Of a DNA stretch of 64,000 bases, positions 35,198 to 48,600 are shown one piece after another. The position numbers were made by a program, and so were the translations under genes. The stretch is taken from NCBI GenBank assembly GCA_023078555.1, contig CM041198.1:5408354-5472353 (forward strand), read 5' to 3'. Below the pieces are notes generated by a model. It did no database searches. It saw only the letters and a program-made list of their open reading frames with translations, and was not told the origin of the DNA. Positions within the stretch are counted from its first letter, which is position 1, and every line of letters begins with the position of its first letter. This DNA comes from Ulva prolifera. Lineage: Eukaryota; Chlorophyta; Ulvophyceae; Ulvales; Ulvaceae.

Positions 35198-35736
35198 GTG
35201 TCCTCCTGTGACGCCACAGCGGCGTCCGGCGCCGACGCCCCCGCTGGTGCAGCCGCCCCCCACCCTGCGCAGGCAGTGTTGCCAGCGCCGCTGCAGTCGG
35301 TCAAGGCACAAGGCACCCCATCGACGGCTGTGCCCCGGTCCCGCAGACCCTCACAGCGGGGTGACATGCTGGTGTTCTTCCCGGGCGCGCCGGTCATCGG
35401 CGACGTTTGCGTCACCCACTGGCTGCCTCGAACATCAGCGCCGTAGCACTCCACAACGGTGCCTCGGCAAAGGCCGCCGAGCGGCGCAAACGCGAAAAGT
35501 ACGGCCGGGCCGGCGCGGGCGCGATCACGTTGCTCCCGCTGTTGCACGAGACATACGGACGGGTCGGCCCGGCCGCCTTTGCATTCCTCAACAACCTTGC
35601 CGATGTGGCTGCAGGATCTAGCGCAAGCGCTCGGCACTGCTTCCTCGAGAATGCAATGCGCGATCTCAGAGGCTCTCGACGTCGCTCCGTCGTGCACAGG
35701 CACGCCAGGTCCCCGCCGCAGCTCCGAGTCCGCTGA
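35198..35736 (+). mobile_element. Decayed 3' end of a non-LTR retrotransposon ORF
   Basis: Two overlapping frames give a continuous match to the C-terminus of LINE reverse-transcriptase ORFs. The first has RGDMLVFFPG...GDVCVTHWLP; the second has AKAAERRKREKYGRAGAGA, then LLPLLHETYGRVGPAAFAFLN. The pattern 'DV...DV.V.HP...A.KR.KY......F.P...ETYG..G' closes many algal and fungal LINE proteins. The change of frame near 35410-35440 and the absence of the reverse-transcriptase core show that it is a dead, 5'-truncated copy. A 44-base poly-C tract follows 80 bp later. Confidence 0.55.
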
Positions 35737-35814
35737 TGCACGTCACGCGGACAAATCAGTTTTGGCGGGACTCACTGTCCGATCTGATGACCTCTCGCCG
35801 CTAACAGTGGTGAG

Positions 35815-35817
<3 letters not shown>

Positions 35818-35861
<44 letters not shown>
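35818..35861 (+). repeat. Poly-C tract (44 C) after a GGTG
   Basis: The longest C homopolymer in the window. Like the intronic tract at 5191 it directly follows GGTG, a donor-like context, but no host exon was recognised here. Confidence 0.95.
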
Positions 35862-35863
<2 letters not shown>

Positions 35864-35869
35864 GACCCC

Positions 35870-36310
35870 GCTCACTTGATGACACCGCCCGATGGCCTCA
35901 TACTCCAGGGCGGCCGGGTCCGCGTTGCGTATGGGATGAATTCGTTGGCCTGTGCAGAGACTGCGGGGACTACTTGGGCACCGCATCGTCCTGGGTGCGA
36001 TGCGGCACGGGCCGGTGGGGCTGCGAGGCGGTGGGCCAGGCTGGCAGGGTGCGCTGTGGGTCTGGGGGTTGGGTGGGGTTGGGGCCAGCAGTCGCGCGGC
36101 CCGGACGGGCGGCCTTGTGCGGTGTTGTGTTCGTGTGTGCGTGTGGGGGTGTGTGCTTGGCGGTCTACGATCTGTGTCGTTTGCTGAGAATGTGGTGAGT
36201 TTTGTGTGCGTTGCGTGCGTGGGTGTCTGGATGTGTGCTTGATCTGCTGACTTCTGTCACGGTGCTGCCCGCCTCACCAACTTTATCCTTGTAACACATA
36301 GCACACTATA
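35870..36310 (+). repeat. GT-rich dispersed repeat, copy 3, ending CCTTGTAACACA
   Basis: It shares GTGTGCTTGGCGGTC, GTGTCGTTTGCTG and GGTGCTGCCCGCCT with the reverse-strand copy at 42.1-42.35 kb, and ends ATCCTTGTAACACA. Confidence 0.6.
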
Positions 36311-37541
36311 TATATCTGGCAGTGCATGCCCACACAAGAGCCGTGCATGCATGTACGCACATATGTGTTCACCAGCAGCCGGCTCAATGTCAGCACAGCG
36401 CGCGCGCCGCACGCGTACGGCCCGTGGGCGCATGTTCTGATATGAAGGGAATCTATGAAGGAAGTTTTGATTATCTGCACACAGGCCGAGTGTGGAGGGT
36501 GATTGTATGTAAGCTATGTGTTACACAACTCCAGGACATCTCTATCGGAGTCACAGGTATGTTCACTGGCATGTCCACCTGCTGACATGCATAACTTTGC
36601 TGTTGTGGACACTTTGTACTTGTGGACACGTAGGTTGCTGAGCTGACATATATGCTATTATAACTCAGCATTTGGGATCGAGCTGCATGACTGTGTGAAT
36701 TCTTGCAGGGGGACACACTCACCGCTGCTGTGTTTCAGATTCAGCTACTCAACTCTGATGAAGCACCTTCACAAGGACGATGCAACAGCACATGCACGGC
36801 GCAGACATCATGATGACCCGGATTTCTCAGGTGGCAGCACACAGTACTACTATGGGACGCTATTGCATGATTGAGGAATCCATCAATTACTCGCCTAGGG
36901 ATTGTGAACTTGAGGCTGTCATAAACCCAGACCGGCTCAGATCTGATCTAGACGGATCAGTTTGCGGACGCCTGGCCTAAGCGCAACCTGTCTATTCAGA
37001 GAAGCTGAACACGTGCCGCTGCTGTACATGTGCAGCACTGCATGTGCAGATCAGCACTGCAAAGAGGCAGTTGAAGAGTCAGTGGTGATACAATTACAGG
37101 GTCTCAGAGACAACGCATACACGTCATCGAATGGACAACACATGGCTGGGGCTGCTCCTCACTCCCACGTATCCTTAACAACAACATCCTCCGTTGACAG
37201 CTCTCTAGACTAGGGCGATGCGCACACACATACCCGCAAACATGCTGCACATGCTCTCGGTCACTTCAGCGCTTCTGATGAACTACTCTGGGCACGCCTG
37301 GACAGTACAGCATGCCGAGCCAAACGCTTGTGTCGGCAGCGCGCAGCCTAGGATCGGCGCCTCAGAGAACACATCAATTCCAGCCCTAGAGCCGTGTGCA
37401 CGCTCCCCAGCTATACGTCACTGCATGTCGCTCCGCAAACTCACATGAGCAAGGCTTGCCTGCCATCTTCCCGCAACATAATTGCGGTGCAGCCAGCGTA
37501 TGGACTCTGGTGGTGGTGGCGGTGGCGGCAATGGTGACAAC
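36311..37541. other. Unassigned sequence
   Basis: No protein-like frame, RNA gene or clear repeat recognised in this stretch, downstream of the Cys-rich protein gene. Confidence 0.35.
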
Positions 37542-38661
37542 TCAGGTTGAGGTATCGATCACCGGGGTCGGGACATCACAACCGGTATCGCACAAGTTGA
37601 AGCCATAGGTCTCCCCATTGACTGGGTCTGGCATAGGAGTCTGCACGTACTCCGTAGGGCACGCTGAAAACGCAATCAAACCGCATTCCACTACGCTCGG
37701 ATTGGACTCACGAAGGCCTGCACCGGCGAATACGAGCTCCCCGTAGGCCGCATTCGCGAGACAACCTTCCATGCTGCCTACAGCGGTCAGCTCCGCCCGC
37801 CGCTGGTCACACAATGCCACGGCTTCCTCGATCATGACGGGCTCGGGCACGTCCAAGTTCCCTAAGCCACTGAGGCATGTGAAGTCATCACTGAACGAAT
37901 CAGGTCGAGCCAGCACCGGGGCGCAAGCGGGTGGTGCGTCCGGCACGGAGTCCTTTGAAGGCAAGCACATCGCCCGGCCCTTTCCCCTCTCCTGCAGTGC
38001 ACCATGCGCTGATGCGAAGCAACTTCAATGGCATATGCATCAAGCCTGCTCGTGCTGTGGCGGGTTGGCCATCTGACCCTGTACTGACTGCACTCACACA
38101 AACAAGCGCCGCTTCCGGGCCGCTATGTGCAAGAACGTCGCTGCCACTCACATGCCACACATCACATGTAAACACTGAGACGTCCGCATGCATATGCGGC
38201 CTGCAACCGTGACGCCGTGACGGCATACAGGCTGGCACAAGCATTCAGGTTGACAGGTGCTGGGGCGCAGCACACACCTGGCAGGTGTAGGTGACATTGG
38301 CGTTGGGGACCTGCACACACGGCGCATCGGCGCAACAGGCCTGGCCGGGACTACCGCAGTCCCCGCGAACCGATACGGCATTAGAAGGCATGCAGCGCTG
38401 TCCCGCCGAGGTGGTGCGGCACTCGAGGTCCCGCGCCGGCTCGAAATCCATCCAGCTGCTTCTGCTCACGGAGGCGGCGGTGGCATCGCAGGGGCAGCTG
38501 TCGTCACAGAGCTGGCCGGCCCGGGCGCTCGTCGCTCCGTCTGCGCACGGCATGGCGGTGCTGCTGGAGAGCATCGCGAAAACCAGCAGCTGCTGGGCCA
38601 GCATGGCAGGCAAGGGGACGCCGGCGGCGGCCTTCACATTGAGTCTGGTCAACTTAGGCAT
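37542..38661 (-). CDS. Cysteine-rich secreted protein, unknown function
   Basis: Two exons, 38661-38278 and 37991-37542, join in phase to 277 residues. The N-terminus holds a hydrophobic stretch (AMLAQQLLVFAMLSSSTAM, about residues 19-37) that reads as a signal peptide; starting at the internal Met at about 20 would make it canonical. The mature part has over twenty cysteines in motifs such as CDDSCPCD, DCGSPGQACCADAPC and CDQRR...CLAN, like extracellular Cys-rich algal proteins with CG..GQ.CC signatures. No catalytic motif is visible. The donor is GTGTGT and the acceptor TGCAG. The two-exon link depends on phase and on similar Cys content. Confidence 0.5.
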
Positions 38662-39289
38662 CACATGTCAGACTCACTAGTACTGCGCTGATGCTGCGTG
38701 TGCAGTCCAATGCAGATCTAGATGCAGGGTGAGTCGCCGTGGAGCCCATATGTTGAGCCTCGAGGATCCATGGCTTTGCCATAAGAGTGAAAGGAAGAGG
38801 ACACGTCTTGATGGCAGCTACAGGAACACTTGATCCAGGTAAGGCACAAAAAAGGGTCAAACGTGCATTTTTTAATATTGATCAGTTAAAGCATGCTGGG
38901 TGTCTGCATGTTCGAGAGGCACTCGCGGTGGGCACTTGCAATTGCAAGTGGTGATGCCTGCGGTCAGCATGCCACACTGTGGCAGTTAGGCACCAGGCAT
39001 GTGGGCTGCTGCATTCAAACTGGTCACACCTGGCATGTGGCTGCCAACTTGAATTTGAAACAGCTAGACCCAACGATGGAAGATGAACCGCACTTTCTTT
39101 GATACCATTCCAAGCATCGTTGCCACAGTGCAGAGGAGGTCTTCTCTAGAGCTCCAGGCTAAGCTTGACAGGGGCTCAGCAGAAAGGCACCTGCATCATG
39201 GGGTGAGGTGTGAGAGGTGTGCACGTGAAGCAACCACATTTATACTAATGGTACATGATATACTACTAGAATAATGTGATTGCTAAATT
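38662..39289. other. Intergenic region with a perfect 18-bp palindrome
   Basis: It contains the perfect palindrome CACTTGCAATTGCAAGTG at about 38933-38950. No gene was recognised; the first part may be the promoter of the Cys-rich protein gene. Confidence 0.45.
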
Positions 39290-39305
39290 GCTTCACCCAT
39301 ATGGA

Positions 39306-39363
39306 GATATAGATATATATATATATATAGATATATATAGATAGATAGATAGATAGATATATA
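39306..39363. repeat. (AT)/(GATA)-type microsatellite
   Basis: Runs of ATATAT and GATAGATA directly precede the hairpin. Confidence 0.85.
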
Positions 39364-39474
39364 ATGACACAACTGTGATGATTGAGAGAGAGAGAGTGAG
39401 ATATATATATCTCTCTCTAGAGCTCTCTCTATTGAGAGAGAGCTCTCTCTCTCAATCATCACAGTTGTGTCATT
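39363..39474. repeat. Long perfect inverted repeat (hairpin)
   Basis: The arm beginning AATGACACAACTGTGATGAT followed by TGAGAGAGAG is mirrored exactly at the other end, ending CACAGTTGTGTCATT. The spacer is made of GA/TC and AT repeats that can pair further. It could be a young fold-back element or MITE, or a small-RNA precursor. Confidence 0.85.
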
Positions 39475-40774
39475 AGCTGTCAACACATGTCACACAACAT
39501 CATGTGATGTGAATGATATTAGCATGCATATGGCACCCCACCAGGGGAACTTCAGTAGCTTTAGCTGGCCCCACCAAGATGCGTGCCAGCTTTTTTAGGC
39601 ATTACAGCATGGCAGAGCATGAGGTTACAGAAGAGTGAATGGGAGAAAACAAACACCGAAACCGATTCTCATCCGAATGGCAGAGCATGATGAATTGAGA
39701 TGCATGGGTTCACTCTTTTGTTAATAAGATGCATGGGTGGGCAAGACTCTGGTTCGGAATGCAACGCCACGTTGTTTCCGCTGGCACTGAACCTGGAACA
39801 GACCTGAACAAGCTTAGCAAATGCGTATCCATATAACACGTGACTGAATGCCATACCTTTCTGATTCGTTGTCGTACGAATACGAGCGAAACCGTCGACG
39901 ATCGCGCAGCCGGCTTAAGCTTGCACGCGTGAGTGATACCGTGACGCCTGATGTTGGCTGCACAAGAGGGAATGGGTGTAGGCATACACAGACCGATAGG
40001 CTACCGAACGAGCGTATTCAATATATAGCCGTCTCTCGTGCAGGTTATGTACTCGTGAGACCAGGCTTGTCGGGATCAGCACGCCGCGTCGTGCATGGAT
40101 CATGCATATGAAAAACAAATTGAAATGAAAAAACAAAACAAGTCCCTCGTTCGTTCACAGACGAACTCGCATGTGGTGGCTCTATTTTGCCAATAGACAT
40201 GTGGCTCTTGGTCACATCTCCCAGATAGTGTCACTTGTCGAAACGGTACGTGTGCGCTGTCGACCACTGCGGAAGAGCAAACGGCCTCTAGTGCGCGATG
40301 AAATGTTCGGTTTTGATGTTTGCCTTTGCCGGTGTTCGTTCGGATGAGATTCAGTTTTGATGTCTTCTTCCGTTCACTCTTTTATAAACAAGCTGTGTGT
40401 CCATACCCCTTGACTCGTCTGTGACACGTCTAGTGCAAGCTCCGAAGCGATTGGTGGAGCGATGGATCGATTACGGGATCTCGATCATGGTTACAAAAGA
40501 GTGAACGGGAGAAAACAAACACTGAAACTGAATCTCATCCATTGAATTTAGATGATGGATCGATTACGGGATCTCGTAGTTCGGGATGGACACACAGCTA
40601 CTTTACAAAAGAGTGAACGGGAGAAAACAAACACTGAAACCGAATCTCATCCGAATCAAATGCAACATACACTCACACACACACGAACACTTCATTTACA
40701 AAAGAGTGAACGGGAGAAAACAAACACTGAAACCGAATCTCATCCGAATCAAATGCAACATACACTCACACACA

Positions 40775-41000
40775 CACGAACACTACAACCGCACTCACAA
40801 CTCAGTCCGGCAGGATCGCGTCCGCCAGGCCCGGGATGGACACGTGTACAAACACAGCGCAAGACGTCTCTCTGACCAGAATTCTGACATACACAGTGCA
40901 GCAGCACACATGCACTCACGAGATGTGCACTACCCCTGTTCAACGCAGCGCGAACGAGGAGCCTCCGGAACTCGTGCACCAGTTCACGCATCTCAGAACG
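40775..41000 (+). repeat. Segment duplicated in inverted orientation at 43830-44040
   Basis: This block (contains TGCACTCACGAGATGTGCAC and CCGGAACTCGTGCACCAGTT) matches the reverse complement of 43830-44040 with scattered changes. Its left part also reappears directly at about 43320-43390 (ACTCAGTCCGGCAGGATCGC). Confidence 0.75.
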
Positions 41001-42127
41001 TATTATAGAAGAGTGAACGGGAGAAAACAAACACTGAGACCGAATCTCATCCGAATCAACATCAACACAATCGTGTGTATGGGATCCCGTTCACTCTTTT
41101 GTAAACCTCTTTTGTAACCATAACTCTTACGGCAGCCGCCTTGGCATGTGCACGGTCCTGAAACGATCTCCTGTATATGTAGTACATATTATGTACAGAG
41201 GTGGGCGCCGGGTGAGGCCGCCACACGGGACTGTGGTTGCCCACCGGGCTTAGAGCGGCGCGCCCCGGTGCCATCGTTCCTTTTACGAGGTCGCAGTCTG
41301 ATCGCCACGGGCAGTTGGTCGCCCTCGGCCGAGCTCGGGTCGCCACATGCGAGTCCATCTGCAAATGAACGAGGTGTTGTCGCTTTTTGGCCGGTCGGAG
41401 TGATATTTGATCGTTGCTGCATGCCGTTCCCGCTGCGCATGATGAGGGTGTGCGGGTGAGCGGGGTGGTGTGGGCTCTAGAGCTGGGCCTTTTCATGGCG
41501 CCACCACAGATTTAGAGGTCCATCGGTTGGGCCAGGTCTGCACATATTTTCTAAGCATACTTTCTAATGCACACCGCTTCACTGCACACTTGCAAAAGGC
41601 AGAACCCAGACCCATGCAGGTACCCACAACAAGACCGGGGAGACACCACCCTCAATACCCCCACCTCCCTCCTATAGTCCTCATACCATGACCACCGTCC
41701 CCATACCCAGACTCCGAGGAGGATCGGACCCTCCCTGACGGCACCCCTCAGCCACACCCTCCTGATGAGTCACAACATGCCCATGCACGGCCACCCTGGC
41801 GCCCATGCTGCGGCATGCTGTGCCAGAGGCAGAACGTCCTGACGACTCGGAGTTGCACAGCGAGCATCCTCGCCATCACCCAAAAGACGGCAAGTACAGA
41901 ACTCAATGGGCACCGCAACATAGAGCAACACAGCATACATAGCTACAAATGAAGCTTGCACTGGTAGACCCAAGCTATCCTCCCGCTGCGAGGGACCAAC
42001 AAACATGCACTCACACTAGCTTAAAACTTCAAAGCATGCACACCCGTAACAACACCCTCGGCCGTCTGCCCCCTCAGAGCATACACACTTCCACAACTAC
42101 CTACAACATACAGAACAGCTATTGCAG

Positions 42128-42350
42128 CTATCTAAGTGTTACAAGGACAAAGGCAGCAAGGCGGGCAGCAACGCGAAAGAAGCAAGCAGACGAAGCAAAC
42201 ACCCACTTACATAAGCAAGCAACACCCGCCACGCCCAGGAAACCCAACACGCGCGCAGCAAACGACACAGACCCGCGGACCGCCAAGCACACACCCACAC
42301 ACCCACACACGCACGCACAGACCCCACGGCCCACACACAACACAACCGTG
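42128..42350 (-). repeat. GT-rich dispersed repeat, copy 4, inverted
   Basis: On the reverse strand it ends GCTGCCTTTGTCCTTGTAAC, matching copy 3. It meets copy 5 head to head near 42350, forming an imperfect inverted pair. Confidence 0.6.
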
Positions 42351-42650
42351 GGGTGGCGTGGCGTGGGGGCGTGGCGTGGGGGTTTGTGGGTGCTTGGGTG
42401 TGTGTTTGGGTTTGGGTGTGTGTCTGGGCCGCGTGCGGGTGCGTGGGTGCGTGGGTCGGGTTTCGGTGTGTGGTTCGTGTGGTAGTGTGGGGGAGCGTGG
42501 GGGTGTGTGGGTGCTTGTTCTGCCTTGGCGTTGGCTGTTGCTCTCCTGCTGCGTGCGCTTTGCGTTGTTCGTGCTCTCCCTTTTGGTCCTGGCGGTGCTA
42601 CCGGCCCCTCCGGGTTTTTCCATTGTAACACACAACACAACCCGGGCCCC
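42351..42650 (+). repeat. GT-rich dispersed repeat, copy 5
   Basis: GT-rich body followed by GGCCCCTCCGGGTTTTTCC and TTGTAACACA. The CCGG..CCCCTCCGG hairpin plus T-run and TTGTAACACA is shared with the module at 44242-44296. Confidence 0.6.
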
Positions 42651-43829
42651 AACGCCGCAACGCCCGCAGCTGCACGACAGGGCCGCGCCCAACACACCGC
42701 TGCCGGAGGCCGCCCATCCCGGCCGCCTGATTGCCGGGTGCCGCCCCAGCCCCAACCCCAGCCCACCCCCCCGAGGCACGCACCGCTGTCTAAGTACCAC
42801 GCTCCCACCACCTCAGCACCTCGGCTCCACATGCCACCTCCGCAGCCCCGCCTCCGTGGACGGGCCTGTCGAGGCTACAGCAACCACATCACATATATTG
42901 GAATCCCGAAACCCAGCGCGCACCCCGACCCCTGCCGCCCCGCCACCCACGCCCCCTACGCCCGCCCGGTGGGCTAGGCACGTAGTGCCATCTTTGCCCA
43001 CCGGGCCTTAGAGGCTCGCGCCCCTCCCGACGTGTCGGATCGCCCCCTGGCCACCGATACCACGCGTTTTCAATGTAGCGAACGCCCCCTAGGCCTGGCG
43101 CCACGTCGACCGCATACATATGCATGTTCCACCGTTCCGGAATTGTTCCGGCATGCTTCGGGCACCGACCTCAGGCGACCTGACCGCTCTGCACGACAGC
43201 TGCTGTGTACGGACGTGTAGCGATACAGCCGGGAACAGTGGTACAAAAGAGTGAACGGGAGAAAACAAACACTGAAACCGAATCTCATCCGCATCATCAT
43301 CAACATACACTCACACATGAATGTGCACACACGAACACTAAAACCGCACTCACAACTCAGTCCGGCAGGATCGCGTCCTCCAGGCCCGCATCATACCGAG
43401 ATGCTGTAGTATACAAATTGCATTCCCCCTGCACTTGTTACAAAAGAGTGAACGGGAGAAAACAAACACTGAAACCGAATCTCATCCGAATCATTCCCCC
43501 TGCACTGGAGCTGCAACACACAGCTTTGTCTTGAAACACAGAATCTCAGCGAAGGATCGCTACAGTTCCGAATATTAATGCATTAGCTGCTGCATCACAC
43601 GGGTTTGAGCATCAACCGGCTCGAACTTGTCGCTGACCGCGAGTTTAAGCTGCCTCCATATGCATAAGTATCTCGAAATGTACAGAGCGCACCACAGATG
43701 ATGGCTCAAAACAACTGCTGCGTCACTGCTGCTACCGTTACAAAAGAGTGAACGGAAGAAGACAAACACCAAAACCGAATCTCATTTTGGTGTTTGTGTT
43801 CTCCCGTTCACTATTTTGTGACCAGTTCT

Positions 43830-44040
43830 GGCGTGAAGTGGTGCACGAGTTCCGGCGGCTCCTCGTTCTCGCTGCGTTGAACAGGGGCCGTGCACATCTC
43901 GTGAGTGCATGGGTCCTGCTGCACTGCATGATTCTGACTCGAGGTCGGAGAGACGTTCTTGCGCTGTGTTTGTACACGAGTACGCGTGATGTCCCGGGTA
44001 GCATTACGAGATCCCGCAATCATTCGATCGATATCGCGCC
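43830..44040 (-). repeat. Inverted copy of 40775-41000
   Basis: See the block at 40775-41000; here it directly follows a fold-back pair of the 50-bp module (43737-43822). Confidence 0.75.
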
Positions 44041-44241
44041 AACAACCGCTTCGGAGCAGTGCTCAACGTGTTACATAAGAGCGAAGGGGCAGAGACACTC
44101 AGTATAAAATAAATTAAATGAAGACCAAAATCAAGACCCTCGTTCGGTGGTTCTTGGTCACATCTCCTAGTGTCACTTCAAGTTGTCAAACTGATATGGG
44201 CACTGTCAAGGGCTGCAGACGGGGTGTGTGTGTGTGTGTGT

Positions 44242-45698
<1,457 letters not shown>

Positions 45699-48600
45699 GG
45701 GGACGCAGACAAGGAGGTCACCAGATCTGCATCTAGAGAACAATTGTGCAGCACAAGATCAGGATCAGGAACTCATTGCATTCCATCTCTCGCAGAACTA
45801 TCGGCCGCCCAGCGCACACAACCGTGCGACATCAACGCGCGTCCTACACATGCGGAGCACTGCAGTGCATGCATACCTAAACCCATCAGCACGAACAACA
45901 CGCCCTCAGTTTCGGTCGCTTCACGCCTGTGCAAAGGCATGGGGGCCATTGCATCTGCGTGGCTCATAGCCCTGGAACGCGTCTGTCTGAAATGGAATAT
46001 ACGTTGTTAACCCAGCCGTGGCTCAAGACACCCCTGTTGCCTGGCCTCTGAGCAATCATGCGAGCCAGCGATCGTGATGATCGGAAACGGTTCCGCCTCC
46101 GTGGCCACAGGTGTGATTCAGGAACCCCGTCCCTGTTCTGCATGCTTGTCGCTGTGGGGCACCCTCATCGCCCGCGACAACTTGCTCAAAGCAGCAACTA
46201 CATGCCACTGCATCATGCGTTGCGGCGTCGCCACGGCGGCGCAGACGCGCTGAAGCACGCAGGCTCCCCCAGAGGCCTCGAGCTCGGCTGCAGCCTTCAG
46301 CTCGCCCGGCAGCATCTCACGCGCAACCGGCCGCCACAAACTAGCACCTAAAAACAAAATAAATTATGGTAAAATCCTTCGGCCACCCGGGCCTCGGCCG
46401 GGCCTGCACCCCTTCGTGGTGCTCAGGCATGGCGCTGCATCGTCCTTGTGGTAGCCGCGGCGCGGCCGGGGTTCACAGGTGCTGCCATGCTTGAAGCGCG
46501 GACCCTAAGCCTCATCCGCTACGCACGCGGCGCGCCCCCGGCCACCCTCACAGGCCTGTGCAGCAGAACAATTTAAATCGCCGGCCTCCCCCACCTTGGC
46601 GCCGGATGAGATATGCAAATGGTAAGCCAGGCTGAGATTTGTGGTCCCACCTGATGACCTCTGGCTGCTCGCTGGCCGTATGACACGGTGGGCTTGAGCT
46701 AGTGGGCGCTCGGGGCTTTGCCCGCCTGGCGCCGCGTCCTAAACATCCCCACTGTTCGGAATTTCCACTCTGCCCGGACCGCGGCATGTCAAGTGCCTGC
46801 TTTGCCTGTCGCTGGGACTTGATGCCAGTGCACCATGGCAATGCCCTCAAGGGCTGCCGTGTTGGACTAACTACCTGACTTGCCGTGTTGGACTAACCCG
46901 CAGTCCCAATGATGCATTGTATGCTCAGACACACGATGAAATCCAGAACCAGGCAATTCAGACTGAAACCTCATGCCAGAAGCACACATTCAATGTGTTT
47001 CGTCAACCAAGATGCTTTCTTCTGCCAGACAAAGTGCTAGTGGGCTTACAAACACCTCCGCGGCACACACATGCCATCTCTGCAGCTGGGCGGCCAACAT
47101 CTGCTTCATTTCCTGGCATGCATGCCAGTGCACTTGCCGCAGTACACCCACCCATAAGACCTCGACGCTTCCGCTCCCGCTCCCGCAGTATAGCTGATCT
47201 GATGCGGACGGCATCGTCATCACGCTGAGAGCGTCACAGCTGGATATTTCTCGGCGTCAAGGCCGTTGTCTGTGCAGCGCCCATATTATCGGATGGCACA
47301 GCTCAGATACTAGTAGCCCGGACTTGCTATAGCCCGAAGCTCGGGATCAAGCACGAGGCCAGGTCAGTGGCCTTCCCTCCTCCCCCAACGCCTTGCACAT
47401 ACTACTAGCCTGCCGTCACTTCCCAGAAAGAATAAAAGATAAAACAGTTGTATCCCTCGATGATGTCCAGCTCTGCAACCCCACTGCCAGTGGCAGTGGA
47501 TTGCCAGCCACTGGATCAACATCTAACTTTGAAATTCCAGACCATGGACTAGTGGACTTATTACAAATATTGCCAACTTGAATTGAATGCATTGAGGCTG
47601 CAGCGGCGGCTCCAAGAAGTGAAAGCACCCACGAGCATCATGATAATGTGGGTCTTTGCTGCAGACTCACATATCCGGATTCACCGCTGCGCAACGGTCT
47701 CAGATCGTACCGACCTGGAAGCAGTGACATCTTCCAGAGTGCTCCTGATCCCTTTCTGCACAGGTGTCCATCACAGCAAGTCAGGACAACTATCGATATA
47801 CCAGCAGTAGCACCACTGTCAACGTTGCTTCACACCATGCATGTGTACCCATGAAACAACGTTGACCACACGGCGCAGCACATCGTTGCATGCATTGATG
47901 CTCTGCCCCGAGGCCAAATTCGAGATGAGCGGCGCACTCCATGATATCAACTACAAGAATCTCGACTGCCCTGTGCGTGCAGTTGGGGCAGTTTTTGACT
48001 GGGAGCTTGGTGCTGATCTCGGACGTATGGGACAGATCTGTCTAGATATATGGGCACTAATGCTAGCGCCCTTGGGCTGCTCCTGGCATGGGGCAGATGC
48101 GATCAACTGCGCGATCCAGCCCAATACGGGATAGACTTCAGTAACGCGAACGCCATTCAACTAATAAATATACTGTCTTTCTTGTAGCAGGACAGAGTGC
48201 GTGAAACGGCGCTGGCTCGGCGCATTGGGCGGTGCGTGACAAACAGCACCGAGCATGTTTGGTGAACAGCTCTTGTGGCAGGAGGACGATTGCGACCTGG
48301 TTTCGACGCACGGTATTGATACAGATGATAGCAAAGTGTATGTACACTACCAGGCTTTGTACGCAGCGTTGTCTCGCATCTTCTGATCATGCCGAGAGAT
48401 GCATCGGTTGCTCGCGGCTGGTACATGCAACGATGCCATAGATCTGGACGGCGACAGCGGCCACAATCTTGCCCAATAAGTTGTTGTACTGTCACATTAT
48501 TAATTTGACAACACTTGCGTGTTTGCTTGCGTTTGTACTGCGCAAATGAGCTTTTTATAGGCTTGTAAAGGCTGTGGCAGCCCTGTGTGATTGAGCACCA

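Larger units (their letters stand above)
39624..43822. repeat. Dispersed ~50-bp module family, about eleven copies
   Basis: Forward-strand copies begin TTACAAAAGAGTGAACGGGA, continue with AAACAAACACTGAAACCGAA and end TCTCATCCGAATC. They start near 39624, 40491, 40602, 40696, 41003, 43241, 43437 and 43737. Reverse copies lie near 40341-40390, 41086-41108 (partial) and 43788-43822. Read on the other strand each ends CTCTTTTGTAAC, containing the chlorophyte TGTAA signal, so they look like 3' tails of severely 5'-truncated non-LTR retrotransposons or a SINE. Confidence 0.8.

Noticed and set aside
47841..48134. Forward frame with a moderately protein-like end
   Set aside because: No recognised domain, no linked exons and surrounding sequence is gene-poor; kept only as a note.
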